From the NCBI GenBank assembly GCA_019637435.1, contig JAHBVO010000001.1, forward strand, positions 1,240,001-1,304,000: DNA of 64,000 nt, written 5' to 3'. The position numbers and the translations under genes were made by a program. This stretch comes from Candidatus Obscuribacterales bacterium. Lineage in GTDB: Bacteria > Cyanobacteriota > Vampirovibrionia > Obscuribacterales > Obscuribacteraceae. Below are positions 53,896 to 63,378 of the stretch, piece after piece (the first letter of the stretch is position 1; each line of letters starts with the position of its first letter). The notes beneath the pieces are model-generated. The model was not told the DNA's origin. It searched no databases and saw only the letters and a list, made by a program, of their open reading frames with translations.

Positions 53896-55689
53896 ATGAC
53901 CAACGATCGGCTGAAGACAATCTTTTTTGTGTTGATGATTGCAGTGGCGCTTATTCAAGCGTTCGCCTACAACACAGCTGCTTATTCAACCGACGATTGC
54001 GCATATCTTGACCAGGCCGTTTTGTTCGCGCAGTTTGACTTCAAGCAGGCCGTCAATACCTACTGGAGTCCTCTGTTTCCATTTATCGTCGGAATGATGC
54101 TCAAAATCTTTAGCCCTCCGCTCGCCCAGCAACTCATGGCGGTTAAGCTACTGAACGTTTGCATCTTCGCTCTGATGCTTTCTTGTTTCAATTTTTTCCT
54201 CTCAAAATTTATAAGCGGCTTCCCCGAAGTCGTTGGTGTCGCAGGCGAACTCAGTGGAGACTTAACGTACGCACGACTTTCCCAACGGCAATGGTTGATA
54301 TTGGCTTATTCGCTTTTTGCATGGACGTCGCTTTACGTTGGCGGAGTCAACCAGGCAACGCCCGACTACTTAGTCAGTGCCAGCTTGTTTTTAGCTACGG
54401 GTATCGCAATCGATATTCGAAGCAAACCATCGGTACGCAAGTTCGGACTGCTGGGAGCAGTTTTGGGTTTAGGATATCTCGCGAAAGCTTCTATGATACC
54501 GTCAATGGTGACCCTGATCTTCATATCGATGATGCCGCTGCCTAACATTAGAGGCAAGATCTTAAATGTAATCGTGGCTTTTGCCTGTGCCGGTTTAATT
54601 GCAGCACCCTATTGGCTTGCGCTTTCTGTTAAAACCGGAAGTTTCTCCATCGGCTCTTCAGCCGGATTAAACTACATGCTATGGGTCAACCCCGGCTACA
54701 GTTTGTTAGGAAACAACAAACCGGACGTGGAGAAGCAACTTATTCACCCGATGGTGAGCCTCTCTGATAAGCCCGACATTGTTGTCTTCGAGGATGTTCT
54801 TCCGGCAACATTTCCCCCGTGGTTTGACCCGGGTTATTTCGCGCAAGGACTTAAGGTCGTAGTTAGTCCCACGGGCTCTGCAATTGCACTGGTATTAAAT
54901 GTGGTGTACCTGTTTTGTCTGTTCGGGTGGCAACTGCTCGCTATCGGTGTTGCCGGCCGGAGTATCGCTGAAAAACAATCGATTGTCATGTCTGGCTGGA
55001 AGGAGTCGCTCATCATTTGGCTCCCAGCAGTAATGACCGCCTTTGGAATTTGTACGGTAATAAGTTTGCCCAGTGGCTTCAGTACGCCGAGATATTTTGC
55101 GTCGACGGTCGTGCTCGTTTACCTCTCCTATTTCTTTGTGCGAAAGTTTTTAAACACAGAGCGCGGACGCAAGGCGATGCAGGCGTCCTTCATGACTGCT
55201 TGTGTCATTTCCGGCGCGCTATTTGCGTATGGCGTTGCCGGTGATGTCTATAGGGTTGCACGAGGGCGAATAGATCAGCCCGCCAGGCTAGCAGTGGCGC
55301 TGCACGAGATGGGTCTAAATCCTGGGGATAAAGTCGTCTTAATAGGTAAAGAATGCGCTGAGTGGGCTCGCATTGCCGGTTTGAAAATCTCGGCAATTGT
55401 CGTTTCGGAAAAGCCCGATCAGATGACTGACGACAAGACCTATTTAAGATCGATTGTGGAAAAGCTAAAAACCGGTACACGCGCGAAAGCTGCTGTCTAC
55501 TTCCCGGAGCCGATTTCTGACAATCTAGTAGAGGAAGAAGCGCTAATACGGAATTACCGCAATTTATTCACCACACTCACCGGTATCAAGATAGCATCGC
55601 CGCCCGAACGTTCACGATTTAACCAGGAGTCGCTCGAAGACTGGAAAAAGGTCAGGGGCGTCGAGTGCTATCTCTACTTCCTTCGGTAA
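53896..55689 (+). CDS. GT-C type membrane glycosyltransferase (ArnT/PMT-like)
   Basis: 597 residues with ten or more hydrophobic segments. The first external loop carries STDDCAYLDQA (Asp33-Asp34) after helix 1, the acidic motif of GT-C enzymes that use polyprenyl-phosphate sugars. A large external loop (about 250-320) and a soluble C-terminal domain (about 450-597) follow the usual plan. It probably adds sugar to a cell-envelope lipid, glycan or protein; substrate unknown. Stands alone on the plus strand. Confidence 0.82.
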   Translation: MTNDRLKTIFFVLMIAVALIQAFAYNTAAYSTDDCAYLDQAVLFAQFDFKQAVNTYWSPLFPFIVGMMLKIFSPPLAQQLMAVKLLNVCIFALMLSCFNFFLSKFISGFPEVVGVAGELSGDLTYARLSQRQWLILAYSLFAWTSLYVGGVNQATPDYLVSASLFLATGIAIDIRSKPSVRKFGLLGAVLGLGYLAKASMIPSMVTLIFISMMPLPNIRGKILNVIVAFACAGLIAAPYWLALSVKTGSFSIGSSAGLNYMLWVNPGYSLLGNNKPDVEKQLIHPMVSLSDKPDIVVFEDVLPATFPPWFDPGYFAQGLKVVVSPTGSAIALVLNVVYLFCLFGWQLLAIGVAGRSIAEKQSIVMSGWKESLIIWLPAVMTAFGICTVISLPSGFSTPRYFASTVVLVYLSYFFVRKFLNTERGRKAMQASFMTACVISGALFAYGVAGDVYRVARGRIDQPARLAVALHEMGLNPGDKVVLIGKECAEWARIAGLKISAIVVSEKPDQMTDDKTYLRSIVEKLKTGTRAKAAVYFPEPISDNLVEEEALIRNYRNLFTTLTGIKIASPPERSRFNQESLEDWKKVRGVECYLYFLR

Positions 55690-55715
55690 ATTACGCACCA
55701 ATCTTATTTCAAACT

Positions 55716-55776
55716 TTCAAAAGTGGTCTTTTGAACGCGGGCGAATAAGACTTTGGAGTGATTTTCAAAAAATCAC
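55716..55776 (+). terminator. Two successive hairpins after the glycosyltransferase gene
   Basis: TTCAAAAG with CTTTTGAA (55716-55735), then GTGATTTT with AAAATCAC (55758-55776, 3-nt loop). Both stems are perfect 8-mers but AT-rich. They lie between the glycosyltransferase and the sensor kinase. Confidence 0.45.
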
Positions 55777-55878
55777 CCTACTTGGTTTCAATTTCGAGTG
55801 CTATGTTTTGGGAGGAACACTTATTAGCAAAACTCTCGAAGCGCTGGTTTTGCGTGACACGAGAGGGGATCGTGCTCA

Positions 55879-56952
55879 TTGAAAATGTTGCTTATTGAAG
55901 ACAATCTGCTTTTCGCCAGGTCTATTGAAGCCTTGCTGAAATCGAAAGCGAAATTCAACGTCGACTTCGAACATGCCAGTACACTTGCCGAAGCCCTGCG
56001 AAGGTTACAGCAATTTCCAACCTTGCTGGACGTAATTATCCTTGATCTGTCGCTTCCAGACTCAAAGGGCATGTCTACACTGCTTGAAGTCAAACGCTAC
56101 TCTACCGGCGTACCGATTGTTGTGCTAACTGGCTCGGACTCAGAGCTAGGGTTCGAAGCTGTTAAGCGCGGCGCCCAGGATTATCTTCAGAAAGGCGAAT
56201 TTGATGCGTCTCAGTTTTTGCGCTCGGTTCAATACGCCGTAGAACGCGGTCGGTTCATCAGCGAGCGGGAAGATTTTGTTGCGACTCTGACCCACGACCT
56301 GAAGAATCCTCTGCTCGGCTGCGACAAGTTGCTGGAGTTATTGTTAGATGGAAAATTGAACTGGGACATTGCGGAGAAGGACAATCTGATCCAACATATA
56401 AGAACCAGCAATAGAGCAGTAATTACGATGATCGATAATTTGCTGGATGTTTATAAGTACGACAAAAGCCTTGCTGAGCTCGCCCTCGAGAACACCAATC
56501 TTGTGCAGTTTGCCTTGAAGTGCATTGAAGAGTGGACACCAGTGGCGAACCTGCGGGGCGTGAAACTAATAAATATAAACGACGAGCCCGTCAGAGTAAT
56601 GATTGATGCGACATGTATGCGGCGCGTTTTTCAGAACTTGATCGACAATGCGATTAAATATAGCACTGCAGGTAGTATCATCACTATTCATGTATTTGCA
56701 GACGATGATAATGCGATCGTTGAAATTACCAATCCAGGGCAGCTTCTTTCTCGCACGGATCTGAATAATCTATTCAGTCGATTCTGGCGTGGTGAAAATC
56801 GTAAGAATGCCGTTGGCACTGGATTGGGCCTTTACCTCTGTCGTCAGCTGATCGAATTGCATCGTGGAACGATAGGTTGTCGGCAGACGGAAGACGGAGC
56901 TAGCACCATTTTCTCTTTCGAGATTCCGAGATCCTTAAAACAAGTTTCCTGA
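55879..56952 (+). CDS. Receiver-histidine kinase hybrid (receiver domain first)
   Basis: 357 residues from TTG 55879 (GGGGAT about 9 nt upstream). The receiver domain (1-125) has acidic residues EDN near residue 8 and phosphoacceptor Asp56 in VIILDLSLPDSKG. The HisKA helix follows with FVATLTHDLKNPLLG (His139), then the HATPase: N box QNLIDNAIKYS, G1 region EITNPGQLL (Asn where Asp is usual) and G2 GTGLGLYLCRQLIELHRG. No membrane helix: a cytoplasmic kinase that takes input from another kinase through the receiver. No response regulator gene is beside it. Confidence 0.9.
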   Translation: MKMLLIEDNLLFARSIEALLKSKAKFNVDFEHASTLAEALRRLQQFPTLLDVIILDLSLPDSKGMSTLLEVKRYSTGVPIVVLTGSDSELGFEAVKRGAQDYLQKGEFDASQFLRSVQYAVERGRFISEREDFVATLTHDLKNPLLGCDKLLELLLDGKLNWDIAEKDNLIQHIRTSNRAVITMIDNLLDVYKYDKSLAELALENTNLVQFALKCIEEWTPVANLRGVKLININDEPVRVMIDATCMRRVFQNLIDNAIKYSTAGSIITIHVFADDDNAIVEITNPGQLLSRTDLNNLFSRFWRGENRKNAVGTGLGLYLCRQLIELHRGTIGCRQTEDGASTIFSFEIPRSLKQVS

Positions 56953-57108
56953 ATGACTCGCATTACATTTCGTAGCCTCCGGAACATGGCGCCACCCATA
57001 TTGTCAGTACTTACTGCCAGGAAACCCACGCTGCCATCCTAAACTGTGTCAGGCAGCTGGACGTGTGTGCTAACAGATCAGCATATACCGAACGCAAGAG
57101 GATTGGTC

Positions 57109-57624
57109 ATGAAACTACAACTACTAACAATAGCGTTGTTGGGTTCTTATCTGGCGGTGCCACCATATGTAATGGCGGAGGATACTACTGTAACAGCGTC
57201 GGAGAAGCAATTTATGCTTGACACTGCTCAGGCTGGATTGACCGAGGTCAGGTTGGGAGACGTTGCAGGAAGCAAATCAGCCAATAACGAAATAAAAGAT
57301 TTCGCCAAACAAATGATCGCCGATCACACCAAGGCAAATAACGCACTCAGGGAGGTCGCGAAGAAGAAGGGGGTGACCTTACCCGATTCATTGGACGCGC
57401 AACATCAAGCCGTCGTAGACTCACTGAACGCGAAAAAAGGTGACGATTTCGATACTGCATACACTCGCACAATGGTCCGCGATCACAGAAAAGTCAGGGA
57501 TTCGCTGAGTTCTCATCGGAATACTGCAGACGCAGATCTGCGCGATTGGGTTTCCAATACGCTGCCTACAATCAGGCATCACTTCCAAATGGCGACTAAG
57601 CTCAACGACAAGCAGACCAGATAA
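57109..57624 (+). CDS. Secreted DUF4142 protein
   Basis: 171 residues from ATG 57109 (AAGAGGA upstream). Signal peptide LLTIALLGSYLAVPPYVMA-E. The helical domain shows EKQFMLDTAQAGLTEVRLG, DFAKQMIADHTKANNALREV and YTRTMVRDHRKVRDSL, the DUF4142 ferritin-like four-helix pattern with conserved His residues (DHTKA, DHRKV). Periplasmic; commonly linked with stress but function is not established. Followed by a palindromic element. Confidence 0.88.
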   Translation: MKLQLLTIALLGSYLAVPPYVMAEDTTVTASEKQFMLDTAQAGLTEVRLGDVAGSKSANNEIKDFAKQMIADHTKANNALREVAKKKGVTLPDSLDAQHQAVVDSLNAKKGDDFDTAYTRTMVRDHRKVRDSLSSHRNTADADLRDWVSNTLPTIRHHFQMATKLNDKQTR

Positions 57625-57667
57625 TATGCGGCGAAAAAAGGAAGGACCATCGGTGCGAATGTCATAG

Positions 57668-57684
57668 ACTCTTGTCACAAGAGT
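57668..57684. promoter_or_regulatory. 17-bp palindrome between DUF4142 and the next gene
   Basis: ACTCTTGT, central C, ACAAGAGT: perfect inverted repeat about 75 bp before the next start and 44 bp after the DUF4142 stop. It could be an operator for the gene at 57757 or, folded as a small hairpin followed by TTCTG, a weak terminator. Confidence 0.4.
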
Positions 57685-57756
57685 TTCTGTTATCGTTTTT
57701 TCGCGATGTGCTACGCACCTTTGTGTAGGTAAATATTTGGATTCTAAGGTGCAGTT

Positions 57757-58350
57757 ATGAAGCGGTTTTATTCACTCGCTCTTGTGCTGTCAATGGTGAC
57801 GTGTAATCCGGTGTGGGCGTGGGACGCTGATGATATTGCCGAAATAATGCGGGACATGGAAATCAAAGCTCCGCCCATAAAGCGTCTGAGCGATAAAAAA
57901 ACAAAAGCGATTGCGCTGTGCTCGCTTGACGTAAAGTCGAAACGAGAGAAGTATGCCCGAACTCTTGATATGTTCTTGGAGGGCGTAGGCGCAGATAAGG
58001 ATGTTGACACAGCCAAAGTCGAATATGAAAAAGCGCAAGTCAATTTGGCAAGCCAGTGGAACAAGTCGCAGGAAGTTCTTCGCATTATCAGGAAGCAGGA
58101 TACTCTTGCTCAAAAGTGGATGGCTGAGCGCGTCGCTAAAAATAAGGAGCTGGCAAAAGCTTGCGAGAGGGAGGACCATTCGACAGTGAAAGCCCTGTCG
58201 CCTCAAAATGATACGCATCCTAAGCATGATGAGAACAGCAAACCTTCAACAGTTCAAGCGAGTCACAATTCGTCAGACCAAGGGAACGAAAAAAACTTCG
58301 CGCGCCCACAGAAAGACATAAATGCCGGGGTCCTACGTGAAGGACTTTAA
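57757..58350 (+). CDS. Secreted helical protein of unknown function
   Basis: 197 residues. Signal peptide (FYSLALVLSMVTCNPVWA-WD). The mature protein is predicted helical (SKREKYARTLDMFLEGVGAD, AQVNLASQWNKSQEVLRIIR), with a disordered Asn/Ser/His-rich C-terminus. Two cysteines in the mature part may form a disulfide. The isochorismatase-like gene begins 5 bp later, so they are cotranscribed. No family recognised. Confidence 0.65.
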   Translation: MKRFYSLALVLSMVTCNPVWAWDADDIAEIMRDMEIKAPPIKRLSDKKTKAIALCSLDVKSKREKYARTLDMFLEGVGADKDVDTAKVEYEKAQVNLASQWNKSQEVLRIIRKQDTLAQKWMAERVAKNKELAKACEREDHSTVKALSPQNDTHPKHDENSKPSTVQASHNSSDQGNEKNFARPQKDINAGVLREGL

Positions 58351-58355
58351 AAATC

Positions 58356-58952
58356 ATGCATTCTAAAGCCGCTGAAAATCACAACACAGGGCGAGAGAAG
58401 AGCGATTGGGCGCTCTTGATTATAGACGTGATAAACGATCTGAACTTCCCTGGAAATGAGCATCTCGTGGAGGCGTCAACCGCTCTGGCTGATCGAATTT
58501 TGGATGCCAAAAAAATCGCTCGAAACGCGGACATTCCTATCATCTACGTAAATGACAACTTCAACAAGTGGCGCTCCAACTGGGAGGAGATTTTTGATCA
58601 CGTTCAGAACAGCGAATCTTTGGGCGCAGAACTCGCGAGGAAATTGAAACCCGATGAGCATGACTATTTTGTGATCAAACCAATGCATTCTGCATTCTAT
58701 GGAACGCCGCTCGACATATTGCTTTCAGCTCTGGGAAGCAGGCGCTTGATCATGGCGGGATTGGCAGCAGACATTTGCGTCATGTACTCAGCTAATGACG
58801 CTTACATGCGTGGATTTGAAATTGTCATCTTAATTGATTGTGTCGAATCAAATTTTGGTGAAGAAAAGGAGCGAGCTTTAAAACATATGAAGGAGAGATT
58901 GAAGGCAAACCTGGTATCTGTTGATCAACTCGCTAAGTTCCTGAGTAGCTAG
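58356..58952 (+). CDS. Isochorismatase-family cysteine hydrolase
   Basis: 198 residues. The Asp-Lys-Cys triad is visible: Asp24 in LLIIDVINDL, Lys108 in FVIKPMHSAFYG and Cys141 in AADICVMYSANDA with the cis-peptide Ala-Asp before it. Such enzymes hydrolyse amide or ester bonds in small metabolites; the substrate is unknown. It is soluble although its upstream partner is secreted. A terminator follows. Confidence 0.88.
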   Translation: MHSKAAENHNTGREKSDWALLIIDVINDLNFPGNEHLVEASTALADRILDAKKIARNADIPIIYVNDNFNKWRSNWEEIFDHVQNSESLGAELARKLKPDEHDYFVIKPMHSAFYGTPLDILLSALGSRRLIMAGLAADICVMYSANDAYMRGFEIVILIDCVESNFGEEKERALKHMKERLKANLVSVDQLAKFLSS

Positions 58953-59011
58953 CCAGAAATAAGATAAATAGCGGAGGCCCTTGATTCGCCAAATCTGCCG
59001 CCAAATACGAA

Positions 59012-59035
59012 AAGCGACGCTTTGCAGCGTCGCTT
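59012..59035. terminator. Bidirectional terminator
   Basis: AAGCGACGCT (59012-59021), loop TTGC, AGCGTCGCTT (59026-59035). Perfect 10-bp stem between the convergent genes ending at 58952 and 59069; no long T-run on either side. Confidence 0.65.
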
Positions 59036-59068
59036 CGTAACTGATATTGAACTGTGTGAAATCTTGAT

Positions 59069-59278
59069 CTAGTGTCGGCGTCCGTAGTTCTCATAACTAT
59101 CTCGCTTTTGGATGGTGCCGTCGGTCGCGTAGATGAATAGTTCTGACTTCTCTTCGCGAGCGACGCGCCTTCCAAAAGTTTCCGCGTCATAGCGAGTTTG
59201 GAACATTGCCTCATTTTGTTCAGCAGCCCGCACGATCCACTGACTTCCTGAAGGCAGGACATGCACATCTTTTTTCAT
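59069..59278 (-). CDS. DUF2188 protein
   Basis: 69 residues. HVLPSGSQWIVRAAEQN at the N-terminus, the central helix with AREEKSELFIYATDGTIQKR, then DSYENYG: the DUF2188 pattern. These tiny proteins are common in stress-related gene sets; function unknown. Stands alone on the minus strand. Confidence 0.85.
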   Translation of the reverse strand: MKKDVHVLPSGSQWIVRAAEQNEAMFQTRYDAETFGRRVAREEKSELFIYATDGTIQKRDSYENYGRRH

Positions 59279-59833
59279 TTGAATTACACCTCTTCGCTTG
59301 GTAAGTCACAAAAGGCGATTTAGTATCCGGCACGCCGTGGCTGAATCGATCCCAGCCCCGGCGCACCCAATACAGTATTCACTTGTGAGGATCTCGATCA
59401 CAAAACTGATCTAACGCTATGCCCGGCGTTCAATCAATTCGGTAATTTGAAACCGTATGTCAAAGATAGCATCTGACTATTCGAAGTTGAAGTAGTTACA
59501 GGTGATTCGCCCACTATCTGTCAGGTTAGTATTGGATTTCATGAGCCTGGACGCCCTATGGTGCTTATTCGGAAAAATTCATATCGAAATGTTATACGGA
59601 CTTACAGTCGAGTTCGTGAGCCTTGCTCCCGATACTATATGTGGTGCCTTAAACAATTGGATTTGTGAGCATTAAGTGATGGAAAGTGAGTTTCATTAAT
59701 TTCATCGAATAAAGCTATTCACCTCTGTCGCTCCGCATAGTTGATCTCGTTAGATTCGATACTAACTTGAAGAAAGTTGGAACTGAATATCGCGGGTCGC
59801 GTCTTCCAGCGAAATTGGACGAGGTAATAAATT
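59279..59833. other. 555-bp intergenic region, nothing recognised
   Basis: Between the divergent DUF2188 and alcohol dehydrogenase genes. All frames are broken by stops and I see no tRNA, repeat or clear hairpin. It presumably carries both promoters. Confidence 0.4.
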
Positions 59834-61063
59834 ATGAAGGCAGTCGTATTTAAAGGCGTGGGCGATGTGAAACTCGAATCGGTTCCTGAGCCGATTATCG
59901 AAAATCCAGCTGACGCAATAATCAGAATAACAGCAACATCTATATGTGGAACTGATTTGCACATGGTGCGAGGAACTATGCCCGGCATGAAAAGTGGGAC
60001 GGTGCTCGGTCATGAAGCCGTTGGAGTCGTTGAAGAGGTCGGCTCTGCGGTCAGAGACATCAAAAAAGGCGATCGGGTAGTAGTGTGCTCGACCATCGCT
60101 TGCGGAGATTGCGTGTATTGCAAGTCCGGAGAATTTGCATCTTGCGAAAGAGCCAACCCGAATGGTTCAGACGCGGGAACGGCATTTTTCGGTGGACCTG
60201 CGATGACTGGCTCATTCGACGGATTGCAAGCCGAGTTCGCGCGCATTCCCTTTGCTGACACCACTCTGGTTAAGCTACCAGATGCGGTGTCTGACGAAGA
60301 TGCACTCTTATGTTCAGACATCTTCCCAACCGGTTATATGGCAGCTGAAATATGTGATGTTGAAAAGGGGGACATGATAGCTGTGTTCGGGTGCGGGCCC
60401 GTTGGTCAGATGGCGATCGCTAGCGCCTTTCTAATGGGCGCATCGAAAGTTTTTGCTATCGATGTTATTCCGGATCGATTGGAGATGGCCAGCCGTCAGG
60501 GCGCTGTGATAATTAATTACGACCACGATGATCCGACTAAAGTCTTGAAGCAACTCACTAACGGATATGGTCCGGATGGCGTGATAGATGCTGTCGGTGT
60601 GGACGCCCAACATCCCAGCAGCGGTCCTGCAGCAGGCAAGGGGGTTCTCAGTGCTGTTTCGAATATAGTAGACCAAAAGATGGTTGCACCATGGACGGTG
60701 CTGTTTGGCGACCAGTGGAAGCAGGGAAATGCGCCGTCTCAGGTTTTGCAGTGGTGCGTGGAGTCTGTTCGTTATAGTGGAGTAGTTTCAATCGTCGGTG
60801 TTTACCCGCAGACTGCGAAATTCTTTCCAATTGGTTTGGCAATGAATAAATCGCTGACTGTACGGGGCGCAAATTGCAGTCACCGCAAATACATTCCTAA
60901 ATTACTTGAACTCGTCGAAAAAGGTGATTTCCATCCGTCCACTATTCTAACGGTTGCCGATGGACTGACTGACGCGATTAGTTGCTATAAGAATTTCGAT
61001 AAACGCCTTTCCGGATGGGTAAAGGTTGAGCTCATACCGGCGCAATCCGAAAATATCTGTTAG
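59834..61063 (+). CDS. Zinc-dependent alcohol dehydrogenase, formaldehyde-dehydrogenase-like subgroup
   Basis: 409 residues. The catalytic zinc ligands Cys38 (SICGTD), His60-Glu61 (GHE) and Asp/Glu later are in place; the structural zinc ligands Cys90, Cys93, Cys96 and Cys104 are all present. GCGPVGQMA is the NAD-binding loop. The length and the extra stretch around HPSSGPAAGKGVLSAVSN match the glutathione-independent formaldehyde dehydrogenase-like subgroup rather than classical ADH. Likely oxidises an alcohol or aldehyde with NAD. GAGG sits about 10 nt before the ATG. Confidence 0.88.
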   Translation: MKAVVFKGVGDVKLESVPEPIIENPADAIIRITATSICGTDLHMVRGTMPGMKSGTVLGHEAVGVVEEVGSAVRDIKKGDRVVVCSTIACGDCVYCKSGEFASCERANPNGSDAGTAFFGGPAMTGSFDGLQAEFARIPFADTTLVKLPDAVSDEDALLCSDIFPTGYMAAEICDVEKGDMIAVFGCGPVGQMAIASAFLMGASKVFAIDVIPDRLEMASRQGAVIINYDHDDPTKVLKQLTNGYGPDGVIDAVGVDAQHPSSGPAAGKGVLSAVSNIVDQKMVAPWTVLFGDQWKQGNAPSQVLQWCVESVRYSGVVSIVGVYPQTAKFFPIGLAMNKSLTVRGANCSHRKYIPKLLELVEKGDFHPSTILTVADGLTDAISCYKNFDKRLSGWVKVELIPAQSENIC

Positions 61064-61242
61064 CGATTAAAGGCTATCGGTGCTGTTCATCCAGTTCCGG
61101 CAGGCGCAACTAATTTCCGACGACGTGACGGTCGCTTTGCTGTCGATTGGCTGCGATGCGACCGTTATGTGCTACGAGAAAATCAGTTGAAACTAATCCC
61201 TCTCAAGGCATTTTGACGAGGCTTTTTGTTGGCAGAGTCGCG

Positions 61243-62013
61243 ATGAACACATCTATTAAAAGATTTCCAGGCGCGGATATCTTCGATTGGATAAGCCCAG
61301 TTGGGGCCTCCGTTCGCTTGATGTTCGGGCTTTTAAGTCTCCAGGGCGTCAAGGAGCTCGATTGGGCGGAAATGCGCGGACACTGCCGCTGGATGGGTTT
61401 GCAATCCTTCCATTTTGTCAGTCTCTCGGCCGCGCTCGTTGCAATTGCCCTTACAATCGAAACCGTTGTTGAATTGCAGAAATTTCAGGCTCAGGATATC
61501 TCCGGTGCCGCGATCTCGATTGGGCTGCTCCGCGAGATCGGTCCGCTCACGATCAGTGCCGGATGGTGTGCGATGGTCGCAGCTCGGCTCGCCGAGGAAG
61601 CTAAAGTGCACTATCCACAATACCACTCGGATAGGAGCTTTTCTCAGGGATTTATTCTTCCCCGACTGATTTGTGCACTGGGGATGTCTCTTCCTCTTGG
61701 CGCGTACGGGCTGCTCTTCGGCTTCCTCACTGGCGCGCTCTTCGCTCCACTCATCGGAGTTACTTCGACAGCGGATTTTCTTGAATCCGCGCGTTTGGCT
61801 ATTCACGATAAGGATATTGCTGTTTACTTTATAAAGTTGGTGCTTGTAAATCCGACTGTCGGTGTGTTCGCCGGTACTGTGTGTGGAATGGCTGCTAAAG
61901 GTCGTCCCCAGCCTGTAGCAGCCAGTGCTGTTAGTGCAACTCTTCTAGTTTGTTTCGCTCTAAATCTGTTTGTAACTGTTGCTGCATACCTGCAAGGAGA
62001 GCCTAACCTATGA
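61243..62013 (+). CDS. MlaE-family ABC transporter permease
   Basis: 256 residues from ATG 61243 (a TTG at 61147 would add 32 residues). Five or six hydrophobic segments. The conserved core LLREIGPLTISAGWCAMVAARLAEEAK corresponds to the E-x-GP-x-L...G..GA..AAELG segment of MlaE/YrbE, though the usual small residues are partly replaced. It moves phospholipid or other lipids between membranes together with the MCE protein. The 3' end overlaps the MCE gene by 4 bp (ATGA). No MlaF ATPase gene lies beside it. Confidence 0.82.
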   Translation: MNTSIKRFPGADIFDWISPVGASVRLMFGLLSLQGVKELDWAEMRGHCRWMGLQSFHFVSLSAALVAIALTIETVVELQKFQAQDISGAAISIGLLREIGPLTISAGWCAMVAARLAEEAKVHYPQYHSDRSFSQGFILPRLICALGMSLPLGAYGLLFGFLTGALFAPLIGVTSTADFLESARLAIHDKDIAVYFIKLVLVNPTVGVFAGTVCGMAAKGRPQPVAASAVSATLLVCFALNLFVTVAAYLQGEPNL

Positions 62014-63347
62014 CCTCAACAGTAGACCGGCAGCAAGCAAATCAGAGCCATATGCGTGAGAGCCGCTTTGACAGTTCGCTAAGTATATTTTCAACAGTTG
62101 CGCTCATTCTTCTCTTGTGGGGATTTTGCTGGCTCAAAAACAACACTTCGTTGAGACCTCCGCAAATAATCAATGTTGCATTCCACGAAGTAGCAGGTCT
62201 GAATGCTAACGCCGGCGTTTTCGTGGACGGCGTCAGAGTTGGTATTGTCGATAAAATCGAATGGGTTGAAAGCCATCGAGTGATTGTCAGAATTCGGATC
62301 AACTCTGATAGAGTTTCGATTCCAGTCGGCTCTAGCGTTTCGATTCTGACCAATGGCGTGGTTGGCGCGAAGTATGTTGAGATTACTATGCCACCAAAGC
62401 TTGCTGGTGGACGGCCAAAAATCCCAAGCGATGCGGTGATTGATGGGGTTGATCCAGTGCGCCCTGAACTGGCAATTAATAATTTGACGATAGCGCTGAG
62501 CGAAATCGACTTTCCAAATGTCCGGAAAAATCTCGAGGAAGACCATGACCGGGTAGTTCTTGCGACCGATCAATTGACGGCTTTGATGAAAAAATCCATG
62601 CCACTTATAGAAAAAACTATCCCGCTGGAGGAGCGTGCAATTCACCTGTCTGACAAACTAAACAAGGTGACGGACAAGGTCTCGAGGCTTCTCGACAATC
62701 CGAATATCTCCTCGGACATCAAAGAGACCGCACAACAGATTCGAATTACGATGGCTCACGTTCAGGAAGTGGTTAAGGAACTCAATGTAACGTTAACTGA
62801 TGGTGAGCTTCGCCAGGACATTATCAAGACAATGGATAAGTTGAATCAAGCCACTGTCAGCGTCCAAGGGTCGATGGAGATACTTCAGAGCATGAGTTCC
62901 GATAAGGAGCTACGCGGTGATATCAAACAAATGCTGACTGACGCACGAGATACCATGGCGAAGGTCGATAGAATCGTTTCTGATCCAAAGTTTGGAACCG
63001 ACTTGAAGGAAACTCTAGTGAAGAGTCAGGATGCAATCGAACATCTGGACCTGGCCGCACGGCAGATGAATCAGATGATGAATAAGCGCGCTCCATTGCT
63101 GCATATGCTTTTCGGTCGACCCGGCAAGCTGCCGAAGAAAAAGAAGTCGGCCAAAGAAGTTGTGAAGGAACGCTTGATCGAGCCGAGTCAAAAACCGAAG
63201 CCGATTACCGCGCCGGTGAATTTGAAGCCCGTGCTTCCGGAGCAGCAGTCAGAAACAGTTGTGCCTGCGGTGCCGGTTGTGCCTGTCGCGCCCATGGAAC
63301 CGAACACGAGCGATACCTCAACCGTCATTCCCTCCGGTTCTCACTAA
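62010..63347 (+). CDS. MCE-domain (MlaD-like) lipid-transport protein
   Basis: 445 residues. One membrane helix (about 28-46, STVALILLLWGFCWL), then the MCE domain: VAFHEVAGLNANAGVFVDGV, VGIVDKIEW, VSIPVGSSVSILTNGVVGAK, YVEITMPP. A long helical region (about 165-360) typical of longer MCE proteins follows and could form a tunnel or needle. The C-terminus is Lys and Pro/Val rich (VVPAVPVVPVAPMEP). Forms the periplasmic hexamer of a Mla-type lipid transporter. Start overlaps the permease gene by ATGA. Confidence 0.88.
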   Translation: MTSTVDRQQANQSHMRESRFDSSLSIFSTVALILLLWGFCWLKNNTSLRPPQIINVAFHEVAGLNANAGVFVDGVRVGIVDKIEWVESHRVIVRIRINSDRVSIPVGSSVSILTNGVVGAKYVEITMPPKLAGGRPKIPSDAVIDGVDPVRPELAINNLTIALSEIDFPNVRKNLEEDHDRVVLATDQLTALMKKSMPLIEKTIPLEERAIHLSDKLNKVTDKVSRLLDNPNISSDIKETAQQIRITMAHVQEVVKELNVTLTDGELRQDIIKTMDKLNQATVSVQGSMEILQSMSSDKELRGDIKQMLTDARDTMAKVDRIVSDPKFGTDLKETLVKSQDAIEHLDLAARQMNQMMNKRAPLLHMLFGRPGKLPKKKKSAKEVVKERLIEPSQKPKPITAPVNLKPVLPEQQSETVVPAVPVVPVAPMEPNTSDTSTVIPSGSH

Positions 63348-63378
63348 TTCAGTTCAAAACGGCGATTAAAGACGGTGA

